From Posidonia oceanica (taxonomy: Eukaryota; Streptophyta; Magnoliopsida; Alismatales; Posidoniaceae): 64,000 nt of DNA. This document shows, piece by piece, positions 43,841 through 57,097 of the stretch. The notes beneath the pieces are model-generated. The model was not told the DNA's origin and did not search any database. It saw only the letters and a list, made by a program, of their open reading frames with translations. The first letter of the stretch is position 1, and each line of letters begins with the position of its first letter. Made by a program: the position numbers and the translations under genes. The stretch is taken from the NCBI GenBank assembly GCA_037176725.1, contig JAZBRS010000060.1, forward strand, positions 51,178,001 to 51,242,000, read 5' to 3'.

Positions 43841-45858
43841 CTGTAAGGGACGCGATGGGTGTCCAGGGTCAAGTCAATGACGACTGGAGCACGTGCTGCG
43901 AGCACAGGAGGGGTTACAGGGGGACCTACAGGGTGTTGAGGTCTATTTAGGGGGTATGGTTGTTGGGGTGGGAAGGCTGGGGCAGGTTGAGGTCTGCCTA
44001 GAAGGTGTGGCTGAGGTCGCCCTAAAAGGTGGATGGGAGAACTAGGTTGGGCTCTAGCTAAGAGGTGTATAGGAGATTGAGCCTGAGGGAGCATGGCGGG
44101 AGGCGCGAGAGGGCGCTCCGGCCTGGCACGCGGTCGGATCAAATGGATTCCCGACTCGGAGCCGGCAACTGCCGCCAAATAGAGACTGACCGGGAAAGGC
44201 TCAGAGATGTCAGAGATAAGATCCGAAGGGTCTACTACAGAAGTAGCAGGCCCAGAAGGAAAGACAGAGTGGACGCCTGAGGTTCCCGCCCCTCCCGGAT
44301 AAGAGTGCTCCGGTAAAGGTTGGCGGACGATGCCAGAATGCGGGGGAACAGCTGGAGATGCAGATGCATGAGTGCGTGCTTGAGTGGATGCCTCGTGCGT
44401 GTCGATCACAATCGTTCCCGATTCGATCAAGTCCTGAATTGCGTTCCGCAGGGAGAAGCAATTGTCCGTCGAATGCCCGACGCTTCGATGGAAATTGCAG
44501 AAGAGGTCCGGCCTAAACCAATGCGGCAGAGGGCTTGGCGGCGGACGAACCTCCGGGAACTTCAGGAGCGATGCCACCTTTGGCAAGATGTCCGTGAGTG
44601 GTTCCACCAGTGGGGTGAAATTCCTCCTCTCAGCGGGTGGTCTTCTTTGCCTTGGGTGTGAGCCTTGCTGGACCGGTGCGGCAGGATAGACCGGTCTAGT
44701 GGTGGTAGTGATGTGCGGTGTGTGCGGGTTCCTAGGTGCAGGAGCATACACCATCTGAGCTGGGGCAGGCCGGGACGGCAAGCGAACAGGCGCAGTAGGA
44801 GAATCGACGAATGCAACAGCGGGTTTCGGCGAGTCCTTCCTCTTCGGGCGGTTGTTGTTGCTGCCGCTGTTGTTGCTGTTGAAGGTGCTGCTGTTGGCAC
44901 TGTTGCTGCTTATCGCTGCCTGCTTAGCGAACGCAGAGAGAGCCGGGAAGTTGCCACTCCGCAAAGAACTCTCCACGCGCACTCCAGCTCTGATGAGTGC
45001 CGCGAAAGTAGTGACTGGCTGAATGCTAAGCAGAGCTCCAAGAGACGGCTGCGCCCCTTTGATAACGATCTCGATAGACTCCTCGTCAGAGGGTCTATCT
45101 CGAACCTGAGAGGCCAAGGCGCGCCAGCGGCCGACGTACTCCCCGAACGGCTCGCCAGAGTTCTGCTTGCGGGCGATCAAGTCCGCCCTCTTTGGGACAA
45201 GATCGAGGTTGAAGGAGTATTGCTCCAGGAACGCCTGACTGAGGTCGTTCCAAGTCTTGATGGCTGACATATCGAGTGATGTGAACCACTTGAGTGCCGG
45301 CCCGGTCAAACTCTTCTGGAACAAGCGGATCAGCAACCTCTCGTCAGCCTGAAGCTGAGCGAGATCACCGCAATACGCCTTCAGGTGTGCTACGGGGCAG
45401 CCCCTACCATTATACTTCTCGAAGTCCAGGATTTTGAACTTCGGAGGGAGTACCGCCTCTGGAAAGCAACAGAGGTCTCGGAATTGGTAGGTCTGGTGCT
45501 CGGTACCCTGCACTAGTCGTAGTGCCTTCTCCAAGACGTCCATCCGGTTATTGATGGGGTCTGGAATTGCTGCTGTAGGAGAGGGATCAGCAGGGGTAGT
45601 GAGCACATACGCCGAATGGGTCGCACCTAAGTGCTCCTCCGGATCTACCATAGCGTCGCCTGGTGGAGCAACGGGATGGCCGGCGTATCCGTGCTGGGGG
45701 ATAGTGTATGCAGGAGTGTATGCAGGATGCTGGACTTGGTGGAGAGGAGAAGAATAAATGCCATGCTGTGCTGGGACAGGGGGAGGATGACGGAGCACCA
45801 GTTGCTGTACAGGCGGAGTGCCAGACAGCGAGCCAGTGAGGTACTGGGCTCCAGCCGG
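43841..45858 (-). pseudogene. gag: E3 gag, central part
   Basis: Holds the Gag domain (from KILDFEKYNG), a Ser/Asn-rich stretch and the CX2HX4HX4C knuckle (CNFHRSVGHSTDNC). It lies in the same frame as the first part but is separated from it by a TGA (45859-45861) where E1 and E2 have an open frame. At its end a missing base shifts the frame. Confidence 0.85.
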
Positions 45859-46509
45859 TCAAAAGGATTGACCACCAGAAGGAAGTGGAGCATGCTGTGC
45901 CAAGTGTTGTGCAGGAGGCGGTAAACGAGCCCCCATCGTCGGAACCGTGAGCAGTTGCGACGATGGTCGAGGCGGAGGTGCAGAGGTTGATGCAAGAAAT
46001 GCAGGAACTGGCCTCGGAGGAACCTCAGGGACGACAGAGACAGAAGGAGGACGAACTGATAGAGCCATGCCCTGCAGTCTCTGGGCAAGCTCCATCAGGT
46101 GCTGGTACTGCGCTTCGGGCGTCTCGGCAGTGGGAACGCTGAAGTGCAGTGCCGGCGGGGATTGAGAAACAAGTGGCACGGACACAGACTGTCCGAGAGG
46201 GAAGGATTCTACAGGAAAGGTCGCAGCAGCGGTGGAAGGGATGTCGAAAGCGACGTATCCCTGGGACGGAGGGGGCAGTGGCGTCTCCGGAACGCGAGTA
46301 ACGGCCGTCAAGATAGATTCGGCGACCGGATCCGGAGGAAGGGAGGCTTGCCACTGTCCCGGGGTGTACTGAGAACCTAGAGACGTCAGAGGAGGAAACC
46401 CTGGCGTCGGAGGGGGAACAAGGGGGACAGAAAGAGTAACCGGAGGGGCCAGAACGGAAACACCCTCCGTGACAGGAGTAAGAGAAGGCTCACTAACGTA
46501 CTGGGCCAT
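45859..46509 (-). pseudogene. gag: E3 gag, N-terminal part
   Basis: ATG at 46509 sits in the conserved SRS-I-M-A-Q context, matching the E1 start. The product is Pro/Ser-rich and ends GGQSF at a TGA. Residue identity to E1 is moderate here, as expected for a fast-changing N-terminus. Confidence 0.8.
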
Positions 46510-47820
46510 TATTGACCTAGAGCGTGTGAGAACAGGGCTGCGATGAGTATTCAAGCGGTGCTTCCTAAGAGGAGCTATCGTCGCAAGTGCGGATAGCTCG
46601 GAAGGGGAATGGTCGCGAACTAAGTCGCAAAAGGGGCGTCAACGAGGGTCGATACTCGAGCTCTGGCAAAGGGAAACTCGCTTACCGATCACGCTGACAC
46701 AACAGAAGGAAATTAGGGTTAGAAATTAAAAGATGAATGCAAATGAGTTAGTTAAGTGGCATGAATGACGTGCATGCTTTCTAGTATGCCCCCTTTCCTA
46801 ACTAGTGTTTCCTAGCAAGGTTGTCTACTCCGGGTATCCCTGGATGTACGGGTCGCCGACTCAGGTCAGAAAAAGTAGGTCCCCTGTCTAACTCCTGGCC
46901 CAAAGCTCAGGTAATGACAGGGTGGTGCGTTAGTGGCCTCTACCCCGCCAAAGCGTAGGTGGTACCCTCTACTAACACCGACACGACCCCCAGACAAGGA
47001 GGGGACGGACCGACCAACTTATGCCACGCCCAAAGCAGTGGAACAAGGGGCCGGAAACGTCCTTCGCAGACTAGTAGGTGGACTCAGAGGAGAAGAATGC
47101 ATGCCCTATATGATGCTTATGCAAAATGATTAGAGTTTTTTATCTTGCGCATTTTATTAACCAAAGGGGGTGAAGGATTGTTTGTAGTCTCTAATTACCC
47201 CTAGAAGTTCTTTTTACTTGCATTTTTTAGTTAACCATGGGGGAAGCAGTCAAGTCTCTACTATCCTAAGCATGGCAAGTGCAAAAGGGAAGAAAATCAG
47301 TCAAAATGGCAAGCAACCATCATACAACAAAGCAAAAGGCAAGTTCATGGCATGTGCGAGTGTTTGTGGGCACGATGGTGAAGAAAAGCATTCATCGAGT
47401 CAAAAGGCATGTAAGCATAGTATGTGCGTGTGTAGTGACATAGCAAGAGTGTAAAAGAAGCATTCAACATTCAAAAAGCATGTATTTTAGCCAATCAAAG
47501 TATGTAGACATGCAATGTGCAAGAATTAAAGCAATAATAAGCAAGTAAGGTAAAGCAAGGTAAAAGTAAGCAGGCTGTAAAGGAAATAAAGGCACAAGCA
47601 AGGCAGGAAGTAAATAAACAAGCAAAGGAGCAAAGCCAAGCAGAAGAAAGCGCAAACCGAGACAAAAGAGGTGCAAAACCTAAGCAGAGTAGCCAGAAAG
47701 CGACTCGCTAGGAGTTTGCATAGAAAAGCGAACAAAACAAGCGAAGAAGGCACACAAGGCAGACAAAACTGCAAAACAAGCGAGCGAAAAGCCGGGAACG
47801 AAAGCCGGAGTCTAGTCTAA
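46510..47820 (-). other. E3 untranslated leader
   Basis: Counterpart of the E1 leader; the segment with CCCGGGTATCCCTGG-type sequence and the AACTAGTGTTTCCTAGCAAGG stretch (about 46795-47100) is well conserved with E1 3010-3320. No ORF recognised. Confidence 0.65.
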
Positions 47821-47838
47821 TCCCCAGCAGAGTCGCCA
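47821..47838 (-). promoter_or_regulatory. E3 primer binding site, tRNA-Arg
   Basis: Minus strand TGGCGACTCTGCTGGGGA, one base different from the E1 PBS. The LTR end TACA (47840-47843) is one base away. Confidence 0.88.
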
Positions 47839-47839
47839 C

Positions 47840-50800
47840 TGTAGCGATCCCGATCGGAATCAGGCTCGCTATATCTAGCGGCGATTGAGATCCGAGGAAG
47901 AGGCTCAACTCGAAAACACTTGAAATCGAGGAGAAAAGGAAAGATAAGACAAATTAGAGTCGCCACCATGTCTATTAACGGGAGACAAGGAAAACCGGGG
48001 AAACGCGTGAATTAACACGCAAAACTGAGCAAGAAATGCAAAGCAAAGCAATGCAAAGGAAAATAAATGCAAACAAATGCAAATGAGATGACTCTAGCCT
48101 AGGATAAGGGCAGTACGGTCATTGCGGGCCAAAAGACAGGGTAAGGACTCCTGTTACGTGCGGGGAAGGTGTTAGGCACCCCCGACACGCCCGAGAATCG
48201 GTCTTTCTAGGCTTACGCTCGCATACGCAGAAAAATGCAGGATTGAATGCCTATGTGCCTATAAATGCCTGAATGAATGCTCAAGGTGTGCTCTAAGTGA
48301 GAAGAAACAAAGCAAGGAAGTAAACGTGCTCTCTAAATGCTCAACTACGCTGTCCGTGTTCCGAATTAGGCAAAACCTGGCTCATGAGAACTCCAGACAG
48401 TAAGCATCACAGCCCTATATGCAAATGCGAGCGAGAAAACAAAACAGCGAGAAAACCATGCAATGTGATCGACACGCAAGGGAAAACGGCGCAAAACACG
48501 CAAAACGAGACGAGAAATGAGCAACGCACGCAAAGCGATGCAAAAGAGCGAAAACGGTGCGCAAAACAAGCGAGAAAGCAAGACAGCACGCAAAACAAGA
48601 CAAGGGAGCAAAGGGGCACGCAAAACGAGACGGGAAAACAGAATGGCACACAAAACGGAGCGAAAGAATAAAACCGGCACGCAAAACAAGCAAGAAAGCA
48701 AGACAGCACGCAAAACGAGACAAGAAAACAGGTGGGCACGCAAAACGGTGCCAAAACAAAGGCGGGCACGCGGAACGGTGCCAAAACAGCGAAGCAAAAC
48801 CTCGGAAAAGCCATGAGAATGCAGGAATGCAGAAAGAGATTAGAAAAGGCCAAAGGGGAGGCAGAACAACGTGTGTGTAAGAACAGACATCGTTCAGGAC
48901 CACTCAGAGTAGGTGTGAAGACCTACAGAGGGGAGAGTGTGCAAACGGAGGGATTATCACCTACTAGCGACCGTTTCCCACTAATCTGTTCCACGGTGTG
49001 TCTCGCATGCTGCCCAAAGCTCGCGATGCGATCGGATCGTGGAAAAGGGGGAAAAAAGTCACATTGCGTGGCAAATCCAAGGAAAACTCAACACAAAACA
49101 CACAGAGGTACGCGAAACGGGGATTTGGAGATAGAAGCAGAAAGGGGAGGCCCTATTCTACATGCTCAAAGAGACAGAAAGCGAAAACAAGGAAAACTGT
49201 GCAAATGGTATGCAAATGCAATGCAAGGGTTCAGGGGGACATACCTAGAAATCCGGGAGCCTGATCTGAAATCTGTCTGGTCCATGCTAAAGAACGCTTC
49301 GCTGCGGTCGCCTGGGCAGCTTACTTGAGAAGATCCAACGGTCGGATTGAAAGATATCGCGACTTCAAGGCAGAAAGGCCAGAACAGGGGAGAAGAACAG
49401 ATCTAGGTGTTCAGGAGGTCCTAGGGATGTGCAAAAGGTCCTCCCAAGTGAAAGGGAGCTAAAAAGTGCTTGGTGTGTGCAAAGGGGATGCTGATATGCA
49501 AGACTAGATGAATGCAGGATGCATGCAAAAGTAAGAAAAAGCAAAGAGAAGTAACCGGGAAAAACCAGGAGTTCAGAAGGCATTTTGAAACAGAAAGGGG
49601 CTAAAAATGCAAATTTCCCAAAAAACAGGGGTCCATGGGAAAGGGTTTTTGAAAACAGGGGAGGACAGAGGTCCATTTTGCAAAAAACCAGGCTCAGAAA
49701 GGTGTTTTGAAAAGAGGGTATGCTTTGAAAGGGGTTTTAAAAGCAGAAATGGATCAGAAAGTAATTTTAAGAAAACTAGGGTCTAAAATGCAAATTTTCT
49801 AGAAAACAAGGTTCTGGGGAGTTTGGGAATGCTAGTGAAAGGTCTGTATGCAATTTGGTAGGCATAGGAGCTAGAATGCAACCTAGGGGCAAAATGGTCT
49901 TTTCACATGATTTTTTTTTTAAAACATGCAAGGACCTAAGTGTGATTTTGAAATCATGCAGGGGCCAAAAATGCAATTTAATATGGAAAACATGCTCTGA
50001 AAATTAAATAACAGGACCACAGTGCAATTTTTGGAAAATACAGGGTTAAAAATGCAATGTAATAAGCTAAAATGCATGCAGCACAGTTACTGTCCATTTA
50101 AAATGGACCTATATGCAAAAATGCAAAACTAGGGGGTAAAATATGCAATGCAGTATGCAAAAATCATAAATGAAACCTAGGTTACAACAGTGCATGGGAC
50201 TTAAATGCAAAAATAAAAACATGCAGGGGGCTAGAATGCAATGCAGTATGGTAAAATATATGCAAATAAATGAACTGATTTAAAACAGGACCTAAGTGCA
50301 AAAATTGAAAACAGAGGGACTAAACTACAAAATATTATAACAGCACAGCACAGTAAATGGACCAACTTGCAAATACTGAAAACCATAAATAGATTATGCA
50401 ATTTAATATGATTTTGATTTAAAAACACAGCAGATTAAATGAAATAAGGACTGGAATGTAAAATGATAAAAACTCAGACCAGAAATGCAATATTTGCAAG
50501 AAAACTTAGATATCAAAAAAATAAGTGAACAGTACTATGGCCGACGGCCATGGACACTGTAGCAGCAAGCTGCCAGCGTCCATGAACGCCGGCACGGGGG
50601 TGTTGGAGCGGCCCAGACCGGTGGGGAGGCGCCTCTAGGTCCTGACGGAGGTCGGACGATGCTCAGCGGAGGACGACGCAGCCTGGAGCGCGCTGGAGCG
50701 GTCGCCGGAGTTCTGCAGAGTCTCAGGAGATTCGTCCGGCCGATCAACGCAGCGACGCTGCGTTATGAGGGCCGGAGAACGCTCCTGGGACTCGTGCGGA

Positions 50801-53800
50801 GCTGAGACGATCGCGGGAGCTGCGTTCCGCTGCTTGGAGCGACGAGGCGACCGAAGAACTGCGTCGAAGAAGACGACCGGAGCGGCGAGCAGAAACGGGG
50901 CAAGAGGGCCGGAAACCTACTTCTAAAGGGCTGAGGAGCAACGTGGGAAGAAAAGAAGACTAAGGGAGCAAGAATATACCTGTTTCCGTGGCTGGGATGT
51001 CCTCCCGACGCAGGTGGCTTCAGAGGTCGCCGGTGGGGCTCATCCGGTCGCCGTGGATGCTGTCCGCTGTTCACGAGGACTGGGATCGACTCAGAGCGAC
51101 CCTCCGGAGCTTCCTGGATGGTTGGACAGCTGCTGCGAAGACCGGCGGAAGATCTGGCTGATCGTGGGTTCACAGAGGCAGCCAGGGGTCGGGGGGACTG
51201 TTCGCTACACGCCGGACTGGATGGGACCCTCCGGGAGGTTGCTGAGAGTCTGGCGAGTGAAGTTGGATGCTTGGAGAGGGGTTCTGGAAGGCGTGGAGGA
51301 GGTTTGGGAGTTGGGACAAATTTTGGTCAGTGGTTGATGCAGGTGTTTGGAGTGGAGTTCTCGGTCTATGGTGGGTGGTTGGGTTCGAGGGTTGGTGTTT
51401 TGAGAAGGTGGAGGTCCAATGAGTCTCTGGAAGAAGTTTGGGGGAAGGCGGTGAGCTGGAGTAGAGGGAATTCTGGAGAGATCTGAGTTGGGTTTGCAGT
51501 TGGGGTGTCGGGTGATCAGAGGTGGTTTGAAGGTGTTTCGGGTGGTGGAATGGCTGTAGGAAGATGGGGGGAAATGGCTGTGTGCTGGGTGAGTTTGGGG
51601 AAGGAATTAGGAGAAGGATGAAGGCTAGGAAGGGTGTTGGTTAGCTGGGAATGGAAGAAGGGCGTTTGCTGAATTTTTCAGAGAAGAAAAGAGGAGAATT
51701 GGGTGTGGGGATCGGTCTGAAGTGGAGGCTTCTCTCCGGGATGCAAGGGTGGCTCTCAAACACTCTCTTCTGCTCTCTCTTCGCTCTGGAATTGGGTGAA
51801 ATGCCCAGGAGAAGGGAGGCCGCACAGGTGGAAGGAAAATCCGGATTCTGGTCTGATCCCTCTCTCGCACTGGTTCGCTCTCTCCTTGGTTCTCTCTGAT
51901 TGCCTCTCTTGCCCTTACTGGATTGAAGGAGGAACGGGCTTAAAAATGAGGAGGAGGAGACTGCTGGGCGCGAGCCAGTGGTTTGAATTCCACCGGTGTC
52001 ACTGCAGCTGAAGGGACCAGCAGCCGGCGAGATGACAGGCACTTGACGCCTCTCGGAATCGGTGCTGAGATAGAAGAGAGGCGGCGAGTTCTGTAGACGA
52101 TAAGATGGAGGCTTGAATTCAAACAAAGGAGGGAATGCTGTAGCCGCGAGCTCGCGGGAAGAAAATCCGGTGGAGAAAAACACAGAGGAGGAGAGGAAGA
52201 AGAAGGAGGAGAGGGAAGCGGGCCGAGAAAAAAGGAAGAAAAAAATGAAGGAAAAAGAGAAATGGGCTGACGGGCCCAATAAGGAAAAGGAAGAAAGAAA
52301 AAAGAGAAGGAAGAAAGAAAGAAAGGGAAAAGAAGAGAAATAAAATAGGAAAAAATAAATTAAAAATAAGTAAAAATATTAAGGTGCTTGTGCTGTGAAT
52401 CAGGATCTTAATCAGATTTTTTAATGACTTCTTTTGGTTAATTAGTGTGGTTTAAATGGGTTTTGGGCTTGATTAGGGTTTTAGGGTTTTGGTTTTGCTT
52501 TTAATTAGTTTTCACTTGATTAAATGTTTGTTAAACCTTTTTTAAATTGTTTTAAAAATCGTGTTTCCCTTGTTGGACACTTAGGATATTGATTAGGATT
52601 TTTTAGGATTTATTTTTGTATTAATTGGGGTTGGTTTTAAGTCCTTAAGTTTTAGTCTTTTTAGGGTTTTTTCCTTCTTAAGTCTTTCAAGTTGTGTTTT
52701 GATTTTTATTTATTGATTTTCTTTGAAGTTTTTTAGTTGGGTTTTTCTGGTTTGAGAGGGTGTTTTTTCTTTCAGGTGTGTTTTTCTTTTCTTTTTTAAT
52801 TAAGTTTTTTACTTGTTTTTCTTATGTTTATTAGGTTAAGTCTTTTGCCTTCTTTAATTACTTGTTTTAGTGTTTGATTTTTTAATTCTTCTTTTTAGGG
52901 TTTGTCTTTTAATTCTTCTGATGGGGTTCTTATTTTTGGTGGGTTTAGATCTCATTTTAGTTTTTTTCCCAGATTTTTCAGTGTTTTCTTTTGATTTGTT
53001 TTGCATTTTTTAGTTTGCATGCTTGGTTTTTCTTTTAACTTGATTTAGTTAAGTTTAAGTTGTTAATTGCTTGTTTAACATTTTTTAATTGTTTTTCTTA
53101 GGGTTCTGATTTGTTTGTTTTATGTTTTGAGGTTTTGCAGATTTTTATGGGTTTTTGTGGATTTTTGCAAGAGAGGGAAAAGCAAAAGAGAAGGAGGAAA
53201 GAAATGGAAAGAGAGGGAGATAAAAAGGAAAAAGATAGGTTGGAGGAAAACGATTTTTTTTTAAAATTCAGAAAAAAAGTTAAAAATAAAGTAAAAATAG
53301 GGATAAGATAGAGGAAGGATAGAAGCACAGAGGGGGCCCACAGCCAGACCAGAAAAAGGATCAGAAAGGGATGAAAAGAGAGATGATAATCAGGAGAGAG
53401 AGAGGAGAGAGAAAATGATAATCCCGGAGAGAGAAAAGGATAATTTGGATGGAAGAGGGTCTTAATGGTCTTGGAATGGGGTGAAAATTGGTGAGTGGGT
53501 AGTCTAGGGTTTGAAGTCTTGGTTCTAAGGTTTTGGTTTGGTTCTAAGGAGGTTTTGGAGGGGTTTCAAAGTGTAGAAAAAGGATAGTTTTACCTAAGTT
53601 TTCTAGGGTTTTTGGGAAGGGGTTAGGTTTGGAAATTCCTAGGTTTTTGGGTAGGTTTGTTGAGTGGATAGTGGTGGGTTTTCCTATGGATTTTGGTTAG
53701 GTTTTGAGGTTGGGAAGGGGGGTAAAGGTTTAGGTCAGAATGGGCTGATTTTGAAGGATAGAGAGGAGGATTAGGGTTAGGGTTTGGTTGGGGTTTGATC

Positions 53801-53856
53801 CAGCAATCACCAAGAGGACTCCAAGGGTCCAAGCCTGCCAAGATGGGGTGTCAACA
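47840..53856 (-). repeat. E3 5' LTR, complete, about 6017 bp
   Basis: On the minus strand it starts TGTTGACACCCCATCTTGGCA at 53856 and ends GATCGCTACA. Zones follow the same plan as E1: pyrimidine-rich start, AT-rich (52330-53330), GC-rich (about 50530-52200), TTGCATTTT zone (49550-50480), array (48430-48810) and conserved tail. Sequence identity to E1 is high only in short blocks. The ORFs of up to 210 codons within it are repeat or chance frames. Confidence 0.9.
48430..48810 (-). repeat. E3 LTR tandem array, about 30-bp subunits
   Basis: Plus-strand GGCACGCAAAACG(A/G) recurs about every 30 bases with intervening (A/C)GAGAAAACA-type sequence. It is shorter and less regular than in E1 and E2. 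Confidence 0.75.
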
Positions 53857-55780
53857 GTTTGCACTCGACCAACCCCTTAAGAAGATGCCATTCTCTAATC
53901 ATCAGGGTGGCCACCGAGTAGGCACGCCTACTCAAAGCATCAGCAATCACATTAGCCTTCCTAGGGTGGTAGGATAGACTGAAATCATAGTCTTTCAGAT
54001 ACTCCACCCACCTCCTCTGTCTCAGGTTCAAATCCTTCTGAGTGAAAATGTATTTCAGGCTCTTGTGATCTGTGAAGATCTCAAACTGTTCGCCATAGAG
54101 ATAGTGCCTCCAAATCTTCAAGGCAAAAACCACAGCAGCAAGCTCCAAATCATGAGTGGGGTAATTCTTCTCATGGTCTTTGAGTTGCCGAGATGCATAA
54201 GCCATAACTCTACCATGCTGCATCAGAACACACCCCAACCCAGATCCACAGGCATCACTATAGACCGAGAAACCACCACTCCCAGAGGGCAAAGTTAGGA
54301 TCAGAGATGAGACCAGGCGAGTCTTCAACTCAAGGAAACTCTCTTCACACCGCCAATCCCACACAAAAGAGATTTCCTTCTGGGTCAATCTGGTCAGAGG
54401 TTCAGCAATCTTGGAGAAATCTTGAATAAACCTCTGATAATATCCAGCCAAACCCAGAAAACTTCTGATCTCAGAGACGGTCTTCAGCCTAACCCAACTG
54501 CTCACAACCTCAACCTTGGCCGGATCAACCTTGATTCCAGTACCAGAGATGACATGGCCAAGAAAAGCAACCTCCTCAAGCCAGAACTCACACTTGGAGA
54601 ACTTTGCAAAGAGCTGATTCTGCCTCAAAGTCTCCAAAACTGCCTTCAAATGCATTCTGTGAGTCTCTACATCAGGAGAGTATACTAGCACGTCATCCAC
54701 AAAAACAACCACAAACTGATCCAGATAGGGCCTGAACACCCTGTTCATCAGGTCCATGAAAGTTGCTGGTGCATTGGTCAATCCAAATGGCATGACCCTG
54801 AACTCATAGTGGCCAAACTGAGTCCGAAACGCTGTCTTCTGAACATCGGACTCCCGAATTCGGAGCTGATGATAACCTAACCTCAAGTCTATCTTGGAAA
54901 AGACAGATGCTCCTTGCAACTGGTCAAACAGGTCATCAATCCTAGGCAAAGGGTACTTGTTCTTGATGGTAATCTGATTCAGTATTCTATAATCAATGCA
55001 CAATCTTAGAGTACCATCTTTCTTCTTGACGAACAAAACCGACGCACCCCAAGGAGAAACACTGGGCCGGATGAACCCTCTGTCTAGCAGTTCTTGCAAC
55101 TGACAACTGAGCTCCCTCAATTCGGCAGGCGCCATTCTATACGGGGCCTTCGAAATAGCACCAGAACCAGGCACCAAATCTATCTGGAACCCCAGCTCCC
55201 TATGCGGCGGCATACCAGGTAGGTCCTCCGGAAACACATCTGGATAGCTACAAACCACTAGTATGTCCTGTATCCTCACAGCAGATGAAGAGGACACAGT
55301 CACACTGGCCAGGTAGCCCACACTGCCTCTTGCTAAATGGTGGTAGGCCTTCATTACTGAAATGATCTTCTTTGGCCCTCCAGGTTTAACCCCTTGGACC
55401 AAACACCATCCCTGACCAGGACAATTTGCCACCACAGTCTTCTTGGCACAGTCAATTACAGCTAAATACTGCGCCAGCCAGTCCATCCCCAGTATGACAT
55501 CATACTCCTGCATGTCCATAACTATCAGACTGGCCTTGAAGTCCATCTCTCCCAACTTCACACCAATGGACCTCAGAAACTTCCATACCAGGCTGTGCTC
55601 CCCTAAAGGAGTCACCACATCAAGATGAAATGCTAATCTTGTCGGTCTCAGGCCAAGCTCAGCTACAAACGACTCAGATATAAACGAGTAAGAACTCCCT
55701 GAGTCAAACAAAACTCTGGCCATATTACCAGCCACAAGAAAAGAACCTAGTAAAGCACAACACAACAACAAACCACACAT
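53857..55780 (-). pseudogene. pol: E4 protease - RT - RNase H, 3'-truncated
   Basis: Frame of about 641 codons from ATG at 55780. The aspartic protease site is [26 protein letters not shown] follows. RT begins near [10 protein letters not shown] and has [10 protein letters not shown], the catalytic Asp in FSKIDLR, and FVDDVLVYS. RNase H has all four acidic positions ([28 protein letters not shown]). Sequence stops at GLVECKL, where E3 begins, before integrase. No internal stop is seen in this part, though stops separate it from gag. Confidence 0.88.
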
Positions 55781-55829
55781 CCATTAATAGGGAAAAGTAC
55801 TGGATACACATTACAACACAGAGGTCCAC

Positions 55830-56964
55830 AATACAAATCACTCTCGCTCCTTACCCTCAACAACATCCCGTAAGGGTCCAGCATTAGGAGCGGCTATGGA
55901 AAACACTCGTCCCCTGGTCGGCTGACGAGGTGCATCCCCAGCAGGCTTTGGAGGCTCAGGACTGCTCCGCTGAATATGCTCAGTCTTCCTGCAATTATAA
56001 CATCTCACAGGGCCTGGGTTCTACGATTTACTGGAGCAATACATAGCAATGTGTCCTGGCTTCCCACACTTGAAACAAGTTCTTGGACCTCCACTCGAGC
56101 CTGTCTGGCTGTATCCAGAACTCCCTCTTCCAAAAGAACTATGTCCCTCCTCAGCAACAAAACCGGAACACTCCTTCCTCTTCTTCCCTGAGCTCCCAGA
56201 ACTACCAGAGCTCAGACCTCCAGAAACAGAAGGCCGCTGAGAGGACGACTTCCCCTTCCCTTTGGGGTGTTCTTCCAGAAACAGCTTGCGGTCATCTTCA
56301 TACCTGGCCGCAAGCTCCACAGCATCAACCAAGGTCGGGCATTTGAAACCCAAAACCCTTGACCGAAGAGCTGGCACCAACCCTTCCACAAACTTCTTAG
56401 CTCGGCGTCTTTCCGTGTCAAACACTTGAGCAAACTGCTCCAACCGAGTGAAAGCTGCCTCGTACTCCGCCACAGACATGCTCCCCTGCTTCAAATTCCG
56501 GAAGTCCCTATCCAAGCGATCCCGCTCATACTCGGGGAAATACCGCTCGTAGAACACCTCCCGGAACTCTTCCCAGGGTATAGCAAGCAGATCTGCATCA
56601 GGAAACTTGAGATGGCATGCAGACTTCCACCAATGGCCGACTTCACCCTTGAACTAGAAGGTTGCCAGACGAACCCACTTCTCCTCCAGACACTCTAGAC
56701 TCTCCAGAATCTTCTCAACCTCTGAGAGCCAAGACTCCGCATCCTCTAGCTTGCCCTTGCCATCGAATTCGGCGCACCAAGCTTACAGAACTGGGAAATC
56801 CATAGGTCACCCTTGGCCTCACTGGAACTGCTCTTTCCAAGTGATTGCACGAGTCCCCGCACCATTTCCGCCAACTCTAGCCGAACTCCCTTCCAACCAC
56901 CTTCATCCTCCAAGCCAGAACTAGATGCAGAAACCTTCCCCTTGCCTTTGCCCTTAGGTGCCAT
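55830..56964 (-). pseudogene. gag: E4 gag with frameshift and nonsense codons
   Basis: ATG at 56964 (MAPKGKGKGK) opens the gag. The frame shifts near 56768; a TAG lies near 56655; then the Gag domain continues (YERYFPEYERDRLDRDF, VAEYEAAFTRLEQFA). The CCHC zinc knuckle CFKCGKPGHIAMYC is followed by a TAG (56021-56023). A second, degenerate knuckle (CYNCRKTEHIQ) comes next. Further stops precede the pol ATG. This is a decayed copy. Confidence 0.83.
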
Positions 56965-57085
56965 CTAGCTAAAGCCACAAAACAAAGACAAGAAGCAAAA
57001 GATCAGGTGCAAAAACACAAACGGCACAGTCCTACGGAGCCACTAGACCGGACACTACTAAGCTGGTGCACTTAGTGAACCTAGA

Positions 57086-57097
57086 GCTCTGATACCA
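57086..57097 (-). promoter_or_regulatory. E4 primer binding site, tRNA-iMet
   Basis: Minus strand TGGTATCAGAGC, the 12-base match to initiator tRNA-Met that is usual in plant chromoviruses; complementarity stops there. Confidence 0.85.

Larger units (their letters stand above)
43224..53856 (-). mobile_element. E3: related Ogre/Tat-type element, 5' part, split by E2
   Basis: On the minus strand: complete 5' LTR (47840-53856), PBS, leader, gag and the first part of protease, then E2 interrupts. Gag is clearly of the same lineage as E1 and E2 but more diverged. The pol, 3' LTR and left end should lie outside the window. Its right LTR end interrupts the E4 pol gene. Confidence 0.9.

Noticed and set aside
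55781..56023. An intron between E4 gag and pol
   Set aside because: The several stops and frameshifts in E4 gag are more simply decay; no clear donor and acceptor pair was seen.
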